Source of the DNA: Gluconacetobacter johannae
GTDB taxonomy: Bacteria; Pseudomonadota; Alphaproteobacteria; Acetobacterales; Acetobacteraceae
Length of the DNA stretch: 64,000 nucleotides
Assembly: GCF_025994435.1 (NCBI RefSeq)
Contig: NZ_BAQK01000070.1
Coordinates: 1-64,000 of the forward strand
Reading direction: 5' to 3'
The notes beneath the pieces were generated by a model that was given only the letters and a program-made list of their open reading frames with translations, searched no databases and was not told the origin of the DNA. This document shows positions 1 to 8,484 of the stretch, in pieces. The position numbers were made by a program, and so were the translations under genes. How positions within the stretch are numbered: position 1 is the stretch's first letter; every line of letters starts with the position of its first letter.

Positions 1-41
1 AACGCCGCACGCAGGATTACATCACCGGCCGCTTCGGCTGA
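1..41 (+). CDS. pstB: PstB phosphate ABC transporter ATPase, C-terminal end only
   Basis: Reading from base 3 gives RRTQDYITGRFG and then TGA at 39-41. A tail of the form T-x-D-Y-I-T-G-R-F-G is the usual end of PstB, the ATPase that powers high-affinity phosphate import. Only 12 codons are in the window, so no ATPase motif is visible. The following gene is phoU, which normally comes right after pstB and supports the call. Confidence 0.8.
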   Translation, partial: RRTQDYITGRFG

Positions 42-58
42 ACGAGGGAGTGGGAATC

Positions 59-754
59 GTGCCACGCGAACACGCGCACACCGTCAGCAGCTACGAGCAG
101 GAACTGGACCGGATCCGGGCGATGATGGCGCGGATGGGCGGCATCGTGGAAAACCAGATGGCGCTGGCGATGGCCGCGATCGTCGATCGCGACGAGGGCG
201 CGGCCGCCGGCGCCTCGGAATGCGACCCGCAGGTGGATGCGCTGGAACGCGATGTCGAGGCGCTGGCCATCCGCCTGCTGGCGCTGCGCGCGCCGCTGGC
301 CGGTGACCTGCGCGAAGTCGTCTCGGCGCTGAAGATCACCGGCGACCTGGAGCGCATCGGCGATTGCGCGGCCAGCATCGCGCGGCGCTCGCTGCGGCTG
401 GACCCGGCCGACGGCCGGATCTCGCTGGGCGGCCTGCGTAACATGGGCCGGCTGGTGCAGGAAAACCTGCGCCGCGCCATCGACGCGATGGGCCAGCACG
501 ACAGCGAACGCGCGGTGGAGGTCTGGCAGTCCGACACGGTGGTGGACGAGCTGTATACCGCGATGTTCCGCGAACTGGTGACCTACATGATGGAGGACCC
601 GCGGACGATCCGGTCGTGCACGCACCTGCTGTTCATCGCCAAGAACCTGGAGCGGATCGGCGACCACGCGACCAACATCGCCGAACGGGTCTATTACGCC
701 GCCACCGGCGACCTGCTGCCGGTCGTGCGGCCGCGCGGCGGGGCGGTGGTGTGA
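59..754 (+). CDS. phoU: PhoU phosphate signalling regulator
   Basis: Cytoplasmic PhoU links the Pst transporter to the sensor kinase PhoR and keeps the Pho regulon off when phosphate is plentiful. The 231 residues show the two similar three-helix PhoU repeats; the metal-site pattern GDLERIGDCAASIA in the first half recurs as KNLERIGDHATNIAER in the second. Length is normal for the family. Two GTG starts are possible, at 50 and 59; the purine run GAGGGAG at 44-50 overlaps the first but lies 8 bases before the second, so 59 is preferred. It follows pstB by 17 bases and precedes phoB, so all belong to one operon. Confidence 0.93.
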   Translation: MPREHAHTVSSYEQELDRIRAMMARMGGIVENQMALAMAAIVDRDEGAAAGASECDPQVDALERDVEALAIRLLALRAPLAGDLREVVSALKITGDLERIGDCAASIARRSLRLDPADGRISLGGLRNMGRLVQENLRRAIDAMGQHDSERAVEVWQSDTVVDELYTAMFRELVTYMMEDPRTIRSCTHLLFIAKNLERIGDHATNIAERVYYAATGDLLPVVRPRGGAVV

Positions 755-785
755 CGGGGTGCGGGGCGAGGGGATATCAGGCAGG

Positions 786-1508
786 ATGACGGACGCGCAC
801 GAGGCGCGGGAGGGTACGGCGCGCAAGCCCTACCTCCTGGTGGTCGAGGATGACGAGGCGCTGCTGATGATGCTGCGCTACAATCTGGAAAAGCTGGGAT
901 ACGAGGTCGGCGTGGCCGAGGACGGACCGTCGGCCCTGGCGCAGGTCGCCCTCCGTCGTCCCGACCTGCTGTTGCTGGACTGGATGCTGCCCAGCCTGTC
1001 GGGGCTGGATGTCTGCCGCCGCCTGCGCGAGCAGGAGGTGATGCGGACGCTGCCCATCATCATGCTGACCGCCCGTGCGGGCGAGGCCGACAATATTCGC
1101 GGCCTGGACATCGGCGCCGACGATTACGTCGTCAAGCCATGCAGCATCGAGGCGCTTCAGGCGCGCATCCGTGCCCTGCTGCGCCGCGCGCCGCCGGCGG
1201 ACCATATGCTGCGCTTCGCCGACGTGACGCTGGACACCGTGGCCCACCGGGCCGAACGCAATGGACGCACGCTGGCATTGGGGCCGACGGAATACCGGAT
1301 CCTGGAATTTTTCCTGCGCCATCCCCGGCAGGTCTTCTCGCGCGAGGATCTGTTGCAGCGGGTATGGGAACGCGGCGTGCATGTCGAACTGCGGACCGTG
1401 GACGTGCATATCCGCCGCCTGCGCCTGACCCTGAACGGACCGGGCGAATCCGATATCGTCCGCACCGTCCGGGCGGCGGGCTACGCGCTGGACGACCCCA
1501 GCCAATAA
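786..1508 (+). CDS. phoB: PhoB response regulator (OmpR family)
   Basis: Transcription activator of phosphate starvation genes. An N-terminal receiver domain has acidic residues EDD at 21-23, phosphoacceptor D65 in LLLLDWMLP and K117 in YVVKP. A C-terminal winged helix follows, with EYRILEFFLRHP and the recognition region VDVHIRRLRLTL. The protein is 240 residues from the ATG at 786, with GAGGGG 11 bases upstream; a GTG at 759 in the same frame is less likely. It lies between phoU and phoR. The two Pho boxes downstream, at 2798 and 4313, are its expected targets. Confidence 0.95.
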   Translation: MTDAHEAREGTARKPYLLVVEDDEALLMMLRYNLEKLGYEVGVAEDGPSALAQVALRRPDLLLLDWMLPSLSGLDVCRRLREQEVMRTLPIIMLTARAGEADNIRGLDIGADDYVVKPCSIEALQARIRALLRRAPPADHMLRFADVTLDTVAHRAERNGRTLALGPTEYRILEFFLRHPRQVFSREDLLQRVWERGVHVELRTVDVHIRRLRLTLNGPGESDIVRTVRAAGYALDDPSQ

Positions 1509-1597
1509 CGCACGTGGCAAGGGCGGGCCGGGCTTGCCCGCCCGGAGGCGTGCCGGCACAGAGTCATTCATAATAAGGATCGGGCGGCAGACAGGGC

Positions 1598-2863
1598 ATG
1601 AGCATGGCCGGATTCGGGTCCGAGAACATCCTGGCGGGGGCCGCGCTGCTGGCGGCGGCGGTGATGGCCTGGCGCGTCATGGCGTCCCGTGCCGGCCGGC
1701 GCGCCGATGCCCTGCCGAAGACCGATATCGACCCCGCCCGCGCCGCCCCGCCGTCGGCGGATGCCCTGTCGCGGCTGATCGAGACGCTGGACCTGGTGCC
1801 GGCCGCGATCCTGGTGCTGGATGCCGGCGGGCGCATCCTGCATGCCGGGCCGGGGGCGTGGGAACTGTTCGGCGACAGCCTCAGCGCGATCATCCGTCAT
1901 CCGGCGGCGCAATCGGTACTGCTGCGCCTGCGCGACGGCGATCGGGGCGAGGTCGACATGCTGCTGGACGTGCCGGTGCGCCGCGCGGTGCGCGGGCAGT
2001 TCCGGCGCGTGCGCCTGGCGCATGGCGAATCGGTGGTGCTGGCGACCCTGCTGGACTGGAGCGAGCAGGACGCGGTGGAACGCATGCGTACCGACTTCGT
2101 GGCTTATGCCAGCCACGAACTGCGTACCCCGCTGGCGGCGCTGATGGGCTTCATCGAGACGCTGCGCGGCCCCGCCGCCGACGACCCGCAGGCCCAGCAG
2201 CGCTTCCTGGGCGTCATGGCCGCGCAGGCGGCGCGGATGCAGCGCCTGCTGGACCGGCTGCTGATGCTGTCGCGCGCGCAGATGAGCGAGCACCGCAAGC
2301 CGCGCGGGCAGGTGGACCCCGCCGAGACGATCGCGCGCGTCCGCGACGAGACCGCGCCGCTGCTGGCGGGCGGGCCGGCCACGCTGCATGTCGATGCGCC
2401 GGACGGGCTGCCGGCCTTTCCGGGCGACGCCGACCAGATCGTGCAGGTGCTGCTGAACCTGATCGAGAACGCGATCAAGTACGGCTCGGGCGCGGACGAC
2501 CGCGCGGTGCGGATCGGCCTGCGCGTGCGCGTCACCGCCCCCGGCGAGGGCGGAGCCGCCCGGCCGGGGATCGCCTTCACCGTCACCGACAACGGGCCGG
2601 GGATCGAGGCCCGCCACCTGCCGCGCCTGACCGAACGGTTCTATCGCGTCGAGGGCACCGCCGCGCGCCGCACCGGCACCGGGCTGGGGCTGGCGATCGT
2701 CAAGCACATCATCGACCGCCACCTCGGGCGGCTGGCGATCGACAGCGTGGTGGGGCGGGGGACATCCTTCACCGTCTGGTTTCCGCTGGGCGATGGGCTG
2801 TCATCGAACCGTCATGAAACTATCATGGACACATCACGCCCCCAGCCGGCCGATCCGGGCTAG
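1598..2863 (+). CDS. phoR: PhoR phosphate sensor histidine kinase
   Basis: Membrane-bound sensor kinase that phosphorylates PhoB. One membrane helix lies at about residues 10-28. A PAS-like segment follows at about 60-155, then the HisKA phosphoacceptor region ASHELRTPLAAL with H173, and a HATPase domain with the N box LLNLIENAIKYG, G1 box DNGPGI and G2 region GTGLGLAIVKHI. Total length is 421 residues. There is no large periplasmic loop, as in other PhoR proteins that sense phosphate through Pst and PhoU. The last codons overlap a Pho box that serves the next gene. Confidence 0.94.
   Translation: MSMAGFGSENILAGAALLAAAVMAWRVMASRAGRRADALPKTDIDPARAAPPSADALSRLIETLDLVPAAILVLDAGGRILHAGPGAWELFGDSLSAIIRHPAAQSVLLRLRDGDRGEVDMLLDVPVRRAVRGQFRRVRLAHGESVVLATLLDWSEQDAVERMRTDFVAYASHELRTPLAALMGFIETLRGPAADDPQAQQRFLGVMAAQAARMQRLLDRLLMLSRAQMSEHRKPRGQVDPAETIARVRDETAPLLAGGPATLHVDAPDGLPAFPGDADQIVQVLLNLIENAIKYGSGADDRAVRIGLRVRVTAPGEGGAARPGIAFTVTDNGPGIEARHLPRLTERFYRVEGTAARRTGTGLGLAIVKHIIDRHLGRLAIDSVVGRGTSFTVWFPLGDGLSSNRHETIMDTSRPQPADPG
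2798..2830 (+). promoter_or_regulatory. Pho box upstream of pstS, inside the end of phoR
   Basis: Three direct 11-base units follow each other: CTGTCATCGAA (2798), CCGTCATGAAA (2809) and CTATCATGGAC (2820). This is the classic PhoB site pattern, with a CTGTCA-like 7-mer and an AT-rich 4-base spacer in each unit. It lies in the coding part of phoR and about 110 bases before the pstS start, so pstS can be induced separately from the upstream operon. Confidence 0.88.
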
Positions 2864-2942
2864 GACGGGGCCGGGTCCGGGGGATGCCATGCGTGTGCGC
2901 CCGGGCCGGATTTTCATATTCGTCCAGGGGATCGGAAACCCG

Positions 2943-3947
2943 ATGCGTCGTCCTGTTACAGTGTTTGCCGCCGTCCTGCTGGCGGCCAGCCCCGCCGCCC
3001 TTTCCGCCGCGCATGCGGCCGCCATCACGGGCGCCGGCTCCAGCTTCGCCGCCCCGATCTACGAGGCCTGGGGCGCGGCCGGCCGCAGCGCCAGCGGCGT
3101 GACCGTGAATTACCAGAGCGTCGGTTCCAGCGCCGGACAGAACCAGATCCTGGCCGGCACGGTCGATTTCGGCGCGTCCGACGCCCCGATGGACCCCGCC
3201 AAGCTGGAAAAGGGCGCGCTGTTCCAGTTCCCGACGGTCATGGGCGGCATCGTGCCGGTCGTGAACATCCCCGGCGTCGCCCCCGGCAAGCTGCGCCTGA
3301 CGGGCGAGGTCCTGGCCGGGATCTATGCCGGCGACATCGCGTCGTGGAACGATCCGAAGATCACCGCCCTGAACCCCGGCGTCACCCTGCCGGACCTGCC
3401 GATCGCCACCGTGCATCGCGCCGACGGGTCGGGCACGACCTTCGTGTTCACCTCGTACCTCGCCGGCGCGTCGCAGGCATGGCATGACGGCGCCGGCGCG
3501 GGCAGCTCGATCGCCTGGCCCGGTGGCGTGGGCGCGCGCGGCAACGACGGCGTCGCCGCGTCGGTACGCAACACCGAAGGCGGAATCGGCTATGTCGAAT
3601 ACGCCTATGCCAGCCGCAACCACATGACGACGGTGCAGCTCAAGGACAAGGCCGGCGACTTCGTGACCGCCAACCTCGACAGCTTCTCGCGCGCCGCCGC
3701 CGCCGCCGACTGGAAGGGTGCTTCCAATTTCGCGGTCGACCTGCTGGACACGGCGGGCAAGGGCGCGTGGCCGATCGTCTCGGCCACCTACGTGCTGGTG
3801 CCCAAGCAGCCGAAGGACGCGGCGCAGGGCGCCGCCGTTCGCAAATTCTTCGGCTGGGCCTTCGATCATGGCGACGGCATTGCCCGCGGCCTGGATTATG
3901 TCGTCCTGCCGGCCGCGGTGAAGACGTCGATCCGCGCGGCCTGGTAA
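2943..3947 (+). CDS. pstS: PstS periplasmic phosphate-binding protein
   Basis: High-affinity periplasmic phosphate-binding protein that feeds the PstCAB transporter. The chosen ATG at 2943 gives a Sec signal peptide with RR near the start, a hydrophobic run and cleavage near HAA, followed by ITGAGSSFAAPIYEAW, the standard PstS opening that includes phosphate contacts. Further signatures are SSAGQNQILAGTVDFGASDAP and HRADGSGTTFVFTSYL. Length is 334 residues, normal for the family. A longer reading from 2793 would lack a signal at the right place. It is followed by a strong terminator and preceded by its own Pho box. Confidence 0.96.
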   Translation: MRRPVTVFAAVLLAASPAALSAAHAAAITGAGSSFAAPIYEAWGAAGRSASGVTVNYQSVGSSAGQNQILAGTVDFGASDAPMDPAKLEKGALFQFPTVMGGIVPVVNIPGVAPGKLRLTGEVLAGIYAGDIASWNDPKITALNPGVTLPDLPIATVHRADGSGTTFVFTSYLAGASQAWHDGAGAGSSIAWPGGVGARGNDGVAASVRNTEGGIGYVEYAYASRNHMTTVQLKDKAGDFVTANLDSFSRAAAAADWKGASNFAVDLLDTAGKGAWPIVSATYVLVPKQPKDAAQGAAVRKFFGWAFDHGDGIARGLDYVVLPAAVKTSIRAAW

Positions 3948-3974
3948 TCGGCTGCGACACGATACGGAATGGAA

Positions 3975-4002
3975 CGGGGGCCTTCGGGCCCCCGTTTTTT
4001 TT
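3975..4002 (+). terminator. Rho-independent terminator after pstS
   Basis: An 8-bp stem, CGGGGGCC paired with GGCCCCCG around a TTCG tetraloop, is followed directly by eight T. It ends the phoU-phoB-phoR-pstS block. Confidence 0.95.
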
Positions 4003-4014
4003 GTCGGGCAGCAC

Positions 4015-4060
4015 GGTCGGGCGCTGCCCGAACCCGGCAGGGCCGCGGCCCCTGCATCCC
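4015..4060. repeat. Intergenic repeat, family B copy 1
   Basis: Begins GGTCGGGCGCTGCCCGAACC, which folds on itself, and continues with CAGGGCCGCGGCCCCTG, a second small palindrome. The same two-hairpin layout recurs at 22838, 30187, 40420 and 57368. Confidence 0.75.
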
Positions 4061-4180
4061 ATTCGTTTCGTAAAGCGCCGGGTTCCAAAGGACGCGGCCC
4101 TCTGGTGGGTCAAGGGCAACGCCCTTGCCGTCGGACCAATCGGCCCGATGCTCCGCAAAACGGGCCTGGATGAATGCCTA

Positions 4181-4250
4181 TGGGGCGCTGCCCTTAAACC
4201 CGCCACAGGCGACAGGATTTTGAAAACAAATCCGTTTATCCCTGATGGGG
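4181..4250 (-). repeat. Intergenic repeat, family A, inverted and diverged copy
   Basis: Read on the minus strand it runs CCCCATCAGGGATAAACGG, then an altered central arm, then TGGCGGGTTTAAGGGCAGCG. This matches the family A order seen at 22880, 28058 and 57919, where the arms are TTTCCAAAGG...CCTTTGGCGGG and CAGGGCAGCGCCCTGA. The central arm is damaged (GTTTTCAAAATCCTGTCGCC), so this is an old copy. Confidence 0.7.
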
Positions 4251-4312
4251 GGCCGCGGCCTCAGGCCGGCAGAGCCCGGCCTTTCATTGCGGCATATGTC
4301 GTTGATGTCAGT

Positions 4313-4345
4313 CTGTCATCAAACAGTCATAAAACTGTGGTTGAA
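4313..4345 (+). promoter_or_regulatory. Pho box upstream of the OprP-like porin
   Basis: Three 11-base units, CTGTCATCAAA, CAGTCATAAAA and CTGTGGTTGAA, are in perfect phase; the first two are near consensus. A CATAAC element about 3 bases downstream may be part of the -10 region. The position, 68 bases before the porin start, fits direct PhoB activation. Confidence 0.88.
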
Positions 4346-4402
4346 TCATAACACGCAGATCACTTCAGGCAGGTTACCTAGCCGTCATGTTTCCTCCCTG
4401 GA

Positions 4403-6085
4403 ATGGATGAGATGCAGCTTCGATCCACACTGTCCGCCCTGTTTTGCACGACCGCGCTTCTGGGCTCCATGTTCACCATTCACCCGGCCTCCGCCGCCGG
4501 CGCGCGGGACCCGCAGCTCGAAGAGCTGCGCCGCGAGATGCAGGAAATGCGGGGCCAGATCAAAATCCTGAAGGCCCGTCTGGGCGAGCCCGAGATCAAC
4601 GCCGGCGACGCCCGCCGCGCGCGTGTCGCCGAGGCGGCCCGCCGGGCCCGGATTTCTCCGGCCATGGCGCATGACATCCATATCGGTGACGCGGTGGCCC
4701 CTGGCTCCGGCCTGGGCAAGGGCCTGTCCGGCGTGGGCACGCCGCCGCCCGATCGTGGCATCGTGTCGTCCTGGCTGGAATTCCAGGCCGCGAACGTCAA
4801 GGACGAAAGCGTGCATGTCGGTGGCGTGCGTATCGGCTTCCCGAACGGCCGTCCGACCTTCTCGACCGACGACGGCGCCTATGCCTTCTCGGTCGGCCTG
4901 GCCTTCCACGAGGATTTCGGCGGCTTCTTCGGCCAGGGCGCGCCGCGCGGCAACGAGACGGGCAGGCCGCCGGGCTTCACCCAGAACACGCGCCGCATGC
5001 GTCTGTTCTTCTCGTGGCGCTACAAGGACTGGGTGGCCAACGTGACGCCGGACTTCGGCGGTTCCAACGAAATGGCCGCGGGCGGCAGCGCCACGGCCCA
5101 GTACCTGTATGAAGCCAACCTGAACTACGCCGGCTTCAAGAACACGGTGCTGACGGTTGGTTACTTCCAGCCGCGCGTTACGGAAGAAGATTCCGAAAGC
5201 TCGAACGACTTCATGATGATGGAACGTCCGGGCATCACCGATGTGGTCCGCAAGATCGCGGCGGGCGACGCCCGCTTCAGCGTCGGCGGCATGCATTTCG
5301 ACAAGCGTTGGTGGATCGGGGCCTATTTCACCGGCCAGTCCTACGGTGCGCGCGCGGCGAACACCGCGACCATCAACAGCCAGACCGGCGGCACGTTCCG
5401 CTTCGCCGGACGTCCGGTGGCGACCAAGAATGTCGACGTCCATATGGGCGTGTCGGCCATCAGCGCCTTCCATCCCACGCTGGTCGGCGTCGCCGGCACC
5501 AACAGCGGCAACTACAATTACGGGACGCTGAGCGAGCCGCCGGAACTGAACTTCGGCGCCAACGGCGTCGCCGCCACGCTCAACAACGTTTCCGACATCT
5601 GGGCCGCCGGTCCGGAACTGGGCATCCGCTACAAGGATTTCCTCATCAAGTCGGAATACTACCACATCGGTGTCGATCGCTCGCACAGCACCCCCGGCAC
5701 CTATCTGCCGAGCTATAATTTCCAGGGTTACTATGTGGCCGGCAACTACACGCTGTTCGGCCAGGGCCGCCGCTACAACTTCAGGGAAGGCGCGTTCAGT
5801 GCGCCGGGCGTGCTCAACGAGTTCAATCCGGCGGCGGGCCAGTGGGGCGCGCTGGAACTCTCCGGCCGCTGGAGCGTGACCGACCTGAACGACAAGGGCG
5901 CGGGTACGACCGGCATGGGCGGTCGCGAGACGATCTGGTCGGGTGGCCTGAACTGGTATCCGAACCGCCATTTCCGCGTGATGGTGGACTACAACCGCAT
6001 CCTGCTCAGCCACAGCCCCACCTCGTGGGCCACGCATGGCCGCGACCTCAACTCGTTCGCCGCGCGTATCCAGGCGGCGTTCTGA
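4403..6085 (+). CDS. OprP/OprO-type phosphate-selective porin
   Basis: Outer-membrane trimeric porin of the phosphate-selective O/P family. The signal peptide (about 1-31) ends near ASA-AGA. The segment EELRREMQEMRGQIKILKARLG (given as EELRREMQEM then RGQIKILKARL) forms a short coiled coil typical of this family. Many alternating beta strands follow, such as VHVGGVRIGFPNGRP and WRYKDWVANVTPDFGG, ending in a terminal Phe (IQAAF*), the outer-membrane assembly signal. It has 560 residues. The start may instead be the ATG at 4412, and neither has a strong ribosome site. The preceding Pho box indicates induction by phosphate starvation. Confidence 0.9.
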   Translation: MDEMQLRSTLSALFCTTALLGSMFTIHPASAAGARDPQLEELRREMQEMRGQIKILKARLGEPEINAGDARRARVAEAARRARISPAMAHDIHIGDAVAPGSGLGKGLSGVGTPPPDRGIVSSWLEFQAANVKDESVHVGGVRIGFPNGRPTFSTDDGAYAFSVGLAFHEDFGGFFGQGAPRGNETGRPPGFTQNTRRMRLFFSWRYKDWVANVTPDFGGSNEMAAGGSATAQYLYEANLNYAGFKNTVLTVGYFQPRVTEEDSESSNDFMMMERPGITDVVRKIAAGDARFSVGGMHFDKRWWIGAYFTGQSYGARAANTATINSQTGGTFRFAGRPVATKNVDVHMGVSAISAFHPTLVGVAGTNSGNYNYGTLSEPPELNFGANGVAATLNNVSDIWAAGPELGIRYKDFLIKSEYYHIGVDRSHSTPGTYLPSYNFQGYYVAGNYTLFGQGRRYNFREGAFSAPGVLNEFNPAAGQWGALELSGRWSVTDLNDKGAGTTGMGGRETIWSGGLNWYPNRHFRVMVDYNRILLSHSPTSWATHGRDLNSFAARIQAAF

Positions 6086-6094
6086 CGGGACGGC

Positions 6095-6159
6095 GCCGGC
6101 CCTTCCACACGGAAGGGCCGGCGTGGAAGGGCCTCGCCACATGTGGCGGGGCCTTTTTT
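6095..6159 (+). terminator. Double hairpin terminator after the porin
   Basis: A 12-bp stem at 6095-6122 (GCCGGCCCTTCC with its complement around ACAC) is followed by a second stem, GGCCTCGCCAC/GTGGCGGGGCC, at 6130-6153 and six T. The second hairpin is a canonical intrinsic terminator. Confidence 0.92.
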
Positions 6160-6198
6160 CGTTTGAGGCTTGCCGGCGCGCGGTTTTCCCGCGACCGG

Positions 6199-6948
6199 TC
6201 AGTAGCGGATCATCTGGCTGAGGAAGTCGCGCGCGCGGTCGGTCCGGGGCCGGGTGAAGAAGTCCTCGGGCGGGGCGGATTCCAGGATGCGGCCCTGGTC
6301 CATGAAGATGATCCGGTCGGCGATGCGCCGGGCAAAGCCCATTTCATGCGTCACGCACAGCGTCGTCATGCCGTCGGCGGACAGGCTGGCCATGATGTCG
6401 GCGACCCCCGACACGGCCTCGGGGTCCAGGGCGGCGGTGGGTTCGTCGAACAGCATTACCGACGGCTGCATGCACAGCGCACGGGCAATGGCCACGCGCT
6501 GCTGCTGGCCGCCGGAGAGCTGGATGGGATATTTGCGGGCCTGGTCGGCGATGTTCACGCGATGCAGGAAATTCATCGCCAGGTCCTCGGCCGCCTCGCG
6601 CCCGGCCTTCTTCACCACCCTGGGCGGCAGCGCGCAGTTTTCCAGCACGCTCAGGTGCGGGAACAGGTTGTAGTTCTGGAACACCATGCCCACCGTGCAG
6701 CGCAGGCGCGTCAGTTCGGTCGTCTGGTCGATCCGTTCGCCGTCGATCACGATCTCGCCGGCGTCATGGGGTTCGATCCGGTTGAAGCAGCGGATCAAGG
6801 TCGATTTGCCCGACCCCGACGGCCCCAGGATCACGATCTTCTCGCCCCGCGCGACGCTGAAGGACACGTTCCGCAGGACCGCGAAATCCCCATAGGATTT
6901 CTGCAGGTTGCGGACTTCGATCATCGGGGCGGCGTCAGGCTGCGGCAT
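6199..6948 (-). CDS. Polar amino acid ABC transporter ATP-binding protein (GlnQ/HisP type)
   Basis: Cytoplasmic ATPase of an amino-acid-type importer. Walker A is GPSGSGKST at about residues 43-51, signature LSGGQQQR, Walker B VMLFDEPTAALDPE, and switch His in CVTHEMGFA. Its 249 residues are normal for the polar amino acid subfamily. The ATG at 6946-6948 overlaps the end of the upstream permease gene by 14 bases, so translation is probably coupled. It is the last gene of the operon LysR regulator - binding/permease fusion - ATPase. The true substrate cannot be read from sequence; cystine, glutamine and related compounds are all possible. Confidence 0.94.
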   Translation of the reverse strand: MPQPDAAPMIEVRNLQKSYGDFAVLRNVSFSVARGEKIVILGPSGSGKSTLIRCFNRIEPHDAGEIVIDGERIDQTTELTRLRCTVGMVFQNYNLFPHLSVLENCALPPRVVKKAGREAAEDLAMNFLHRVNIADQARKYPIQLSGGQQQRVAIARALCMQPSVMLFDEPTAALDPEAVSGVADIMASLSADGMTTLCVTHEMGFARRIADRIIFMDQGRILESAPPEDFFTRPRTDRARDFLSQMIRY

Positions 6949-8476
6949 GGCTGGTGGCCTTCAGGCGGTCGGCCCAGGCAAAGCGCCGTTCGATGCGCTT
7001 CTGGACCCAGAGGAAGAAGAACACGATCAGCAGGTAGTAGATCAGCGCCGCCGCGTAATATTCGGTAAATTCGAAGGTGCGCGCGACGTTGATCTGCGTC
7101 ACCGCCAGAAGTTCCTGCAACGAGATGACCGATGCCAGCGACGTCGTCTTGATAAGGCTGATGAATTCGTTGATCGTCGACGGCAGGGCGATACGCAGCG
7201 CCTGCGGGAAGATGACATGGCGATAGACCTGCATCCGCGTCATGCCCAGCGCGTCGCCGGCCAGCGCCTGCCCCGGGTCGATCGCCTGCAGCGCCGCGCG
7301 GTTGATTTCCACCTGATAGGCCGCCTCGTTGATCGACAGCGAGATCCAGGCGGCCAGGAACGGCGTGAACCACGCTTCGCGGAACACCGGCAGGAATTGC
7401 GGCAGGGCGTTCCACACGAACAGAAGCTGCAACAGGGTCGGTGCGGCGCGGAACAGCGCGACATAGGCCCGGATCGCGGATTTCAGCAGCCCGTCGCGCC
7501 CGTTCATCACCATCGCCATCGGAACGGCCAGCCCGATCGCGGTCAGGTGCGACAGCACCGCCATCGCCAGGGTGATCGCCGCCCCCCGCGCGAAGGCCGG
7601 CGACACCAGCGCCGAGGCGAAGGTCCGCCAGTTGAAGCCCGAGGCCGCCCGCGCGGTGCTTTCCTGTGCGCCGCCGCCGGGTATGATCCGCCAGCGTTGC
7701 AGGATCGGCGTCATCTGGCCGCTGTCGCGCAGGGCGGCGATGGCGCCGGCCAGCGCCGCGCGGTCGCGCGCGTCCTTGCGGATATAGATCGCGAAATTCC
7801 GGAATTCGGGGTAGTCGGGCTGGAAGATGACCGACACCTTGCCGTTCAGCTGGGTCTGGCGGAACGCCAGTTCGACATCCTGGCTGACGAAGGCGAAGGC
7901 CCGGCCGATCAGGACCTGCTGCACCACCTGGTCCTCGGTGGGATATTGCTGGATTTCGATCGGCGGCCGGCCGGCGGCGGCCAGGGCCACATTTTCCTGC
8001 GCGACGCGCGCGGCGTAGCTGGTGCCCGATTGCACCGCCAGCACCTTGCCCGACAGGTCGGCCATCGCGGCGATGGGCGCGGTGCCGGCCCGCGCCACCA
8101 CGACCAGCGACGTCGGCTGGTAGGGCACGGCGTCGAATTTCACCTCGCGCGCCGGCTGGCGGACGACGCCGCTGATGACCATGCCGCAGCGCCCGGCCTC
8201 CAGGCTGGGGAACAGGCCGACGAAATCCATGGAGACGAAGCTGACCGGCACATGCCAGTACGCGCCCAGCCGGCGGCTGACGTCGATGTCCACCCCCGCC
8301 AGGTCGCTGCTGTCGGTGCCGTTGACGAACGTCATGGGCGGCAGGGTCGGGTTGGTGCAGACCGTCAGCCCGCCGGCGGCGAAGGACGGCGCCTGCGCGC
8401 GCGCGCCGGGCGCCGCCAGCAGGCCCAGCATCAGGCACACCCACAGGAACGTTCGGACAGAAAGGGGGCCGGGCAT
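6935..8476 (-). CDS. Fused periplasmic binding domain and ABC permease (GlnP-like)
   Basis: One 513-residue protein joins two parts that are separate genes in most Gram-negative bacteria. Residues 1-30 are a signal peptide or anchor (WVCLMLGLLAAPGARAQ). Residues about 32-260 form an SBP family 3 domain, with GVDIDVSRRLG, MDFVGLFPSLEAGRCGMVIS and SGKVLAVQSGTSYA. Residues about 290-513 are a His/Glu/Gln/Arg permease with membrane spans and the EAA loop AGDALGMTRMQVYRHVIFPQ. The ATG at 8476 is chosen because AGGA lies 6 bases upstream; an ATG at 8491 is possible. It starts 8 bases after the regulator stop. Confidence 0.92.
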   Translation of the reverse strand: MPGPLSVRTFLWVCLMLGLLAAPGARAQAPSFAAGGLTVCTNPTLPPMTFVNGTDSSDLAGVDIDVSRRLGAYWHVPVSFVSMDFVGLFPSLEAGRCGMVISGVVRQPAREVKFDAVPYQPTSLVVVARAGTAPIAAMADLSGKVLAVQSGTSYAARVAQENVALAAAGRPPIEIQQYPTEDQVVQQVLIGRAFAFVSQDVELAFRQTQLNGKVSVIFQPDYPEFRNFAIYIRKDARDRAALAGAIAALRDSGQMTPILQRWRIIPGGGAQESTARAASGFNWRTFASALVSPAFARGAAITLAMAVLSHLTAIGLAVPMAMVMNGRDGLLKSAIRAYVALFRAAPTLLQLLFVWNALPQFLPVFREAWFTPFLAAWISLSINEAAYQVEINRAALQAIDPGQALAGDALGMTRMQVYRHVIFPQALRIALPSTINEFISLIKTTSLASVISLQELLAVTQINVARTFEFTEYYAAALIYYLLIVFFFLWVQKRIERRFAWADRLKATSHAAA

Positions 8477-8484
8477 GGATCGTC

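Larger units (their letters stand above)
4003..4402. other. Intergenic stretch with degenerate repeats and a Pho box
   Basis: Between the pstS terminator and the porin there is no credible gene. It holds a family B repeat (4015-4060), GC-rich filler with decayed repeat pieces (GGTTCCAAAGGACGCGGCCC near 4080), an inverted family A repeat (4181-4250), and the Pho box with the porin promoter (4313 onward). Confidence 0.7.

Noticed and set aside
4385..6142. Antisense ORF across the OprP-like porin
   Set aside because: No recognisable motif; the opposite strand encodes a signal peptide, coiled coil and barrel with a terminal Phe. The same reasoning removes the long antisense frames at 25326-27368 and 53917-55923.
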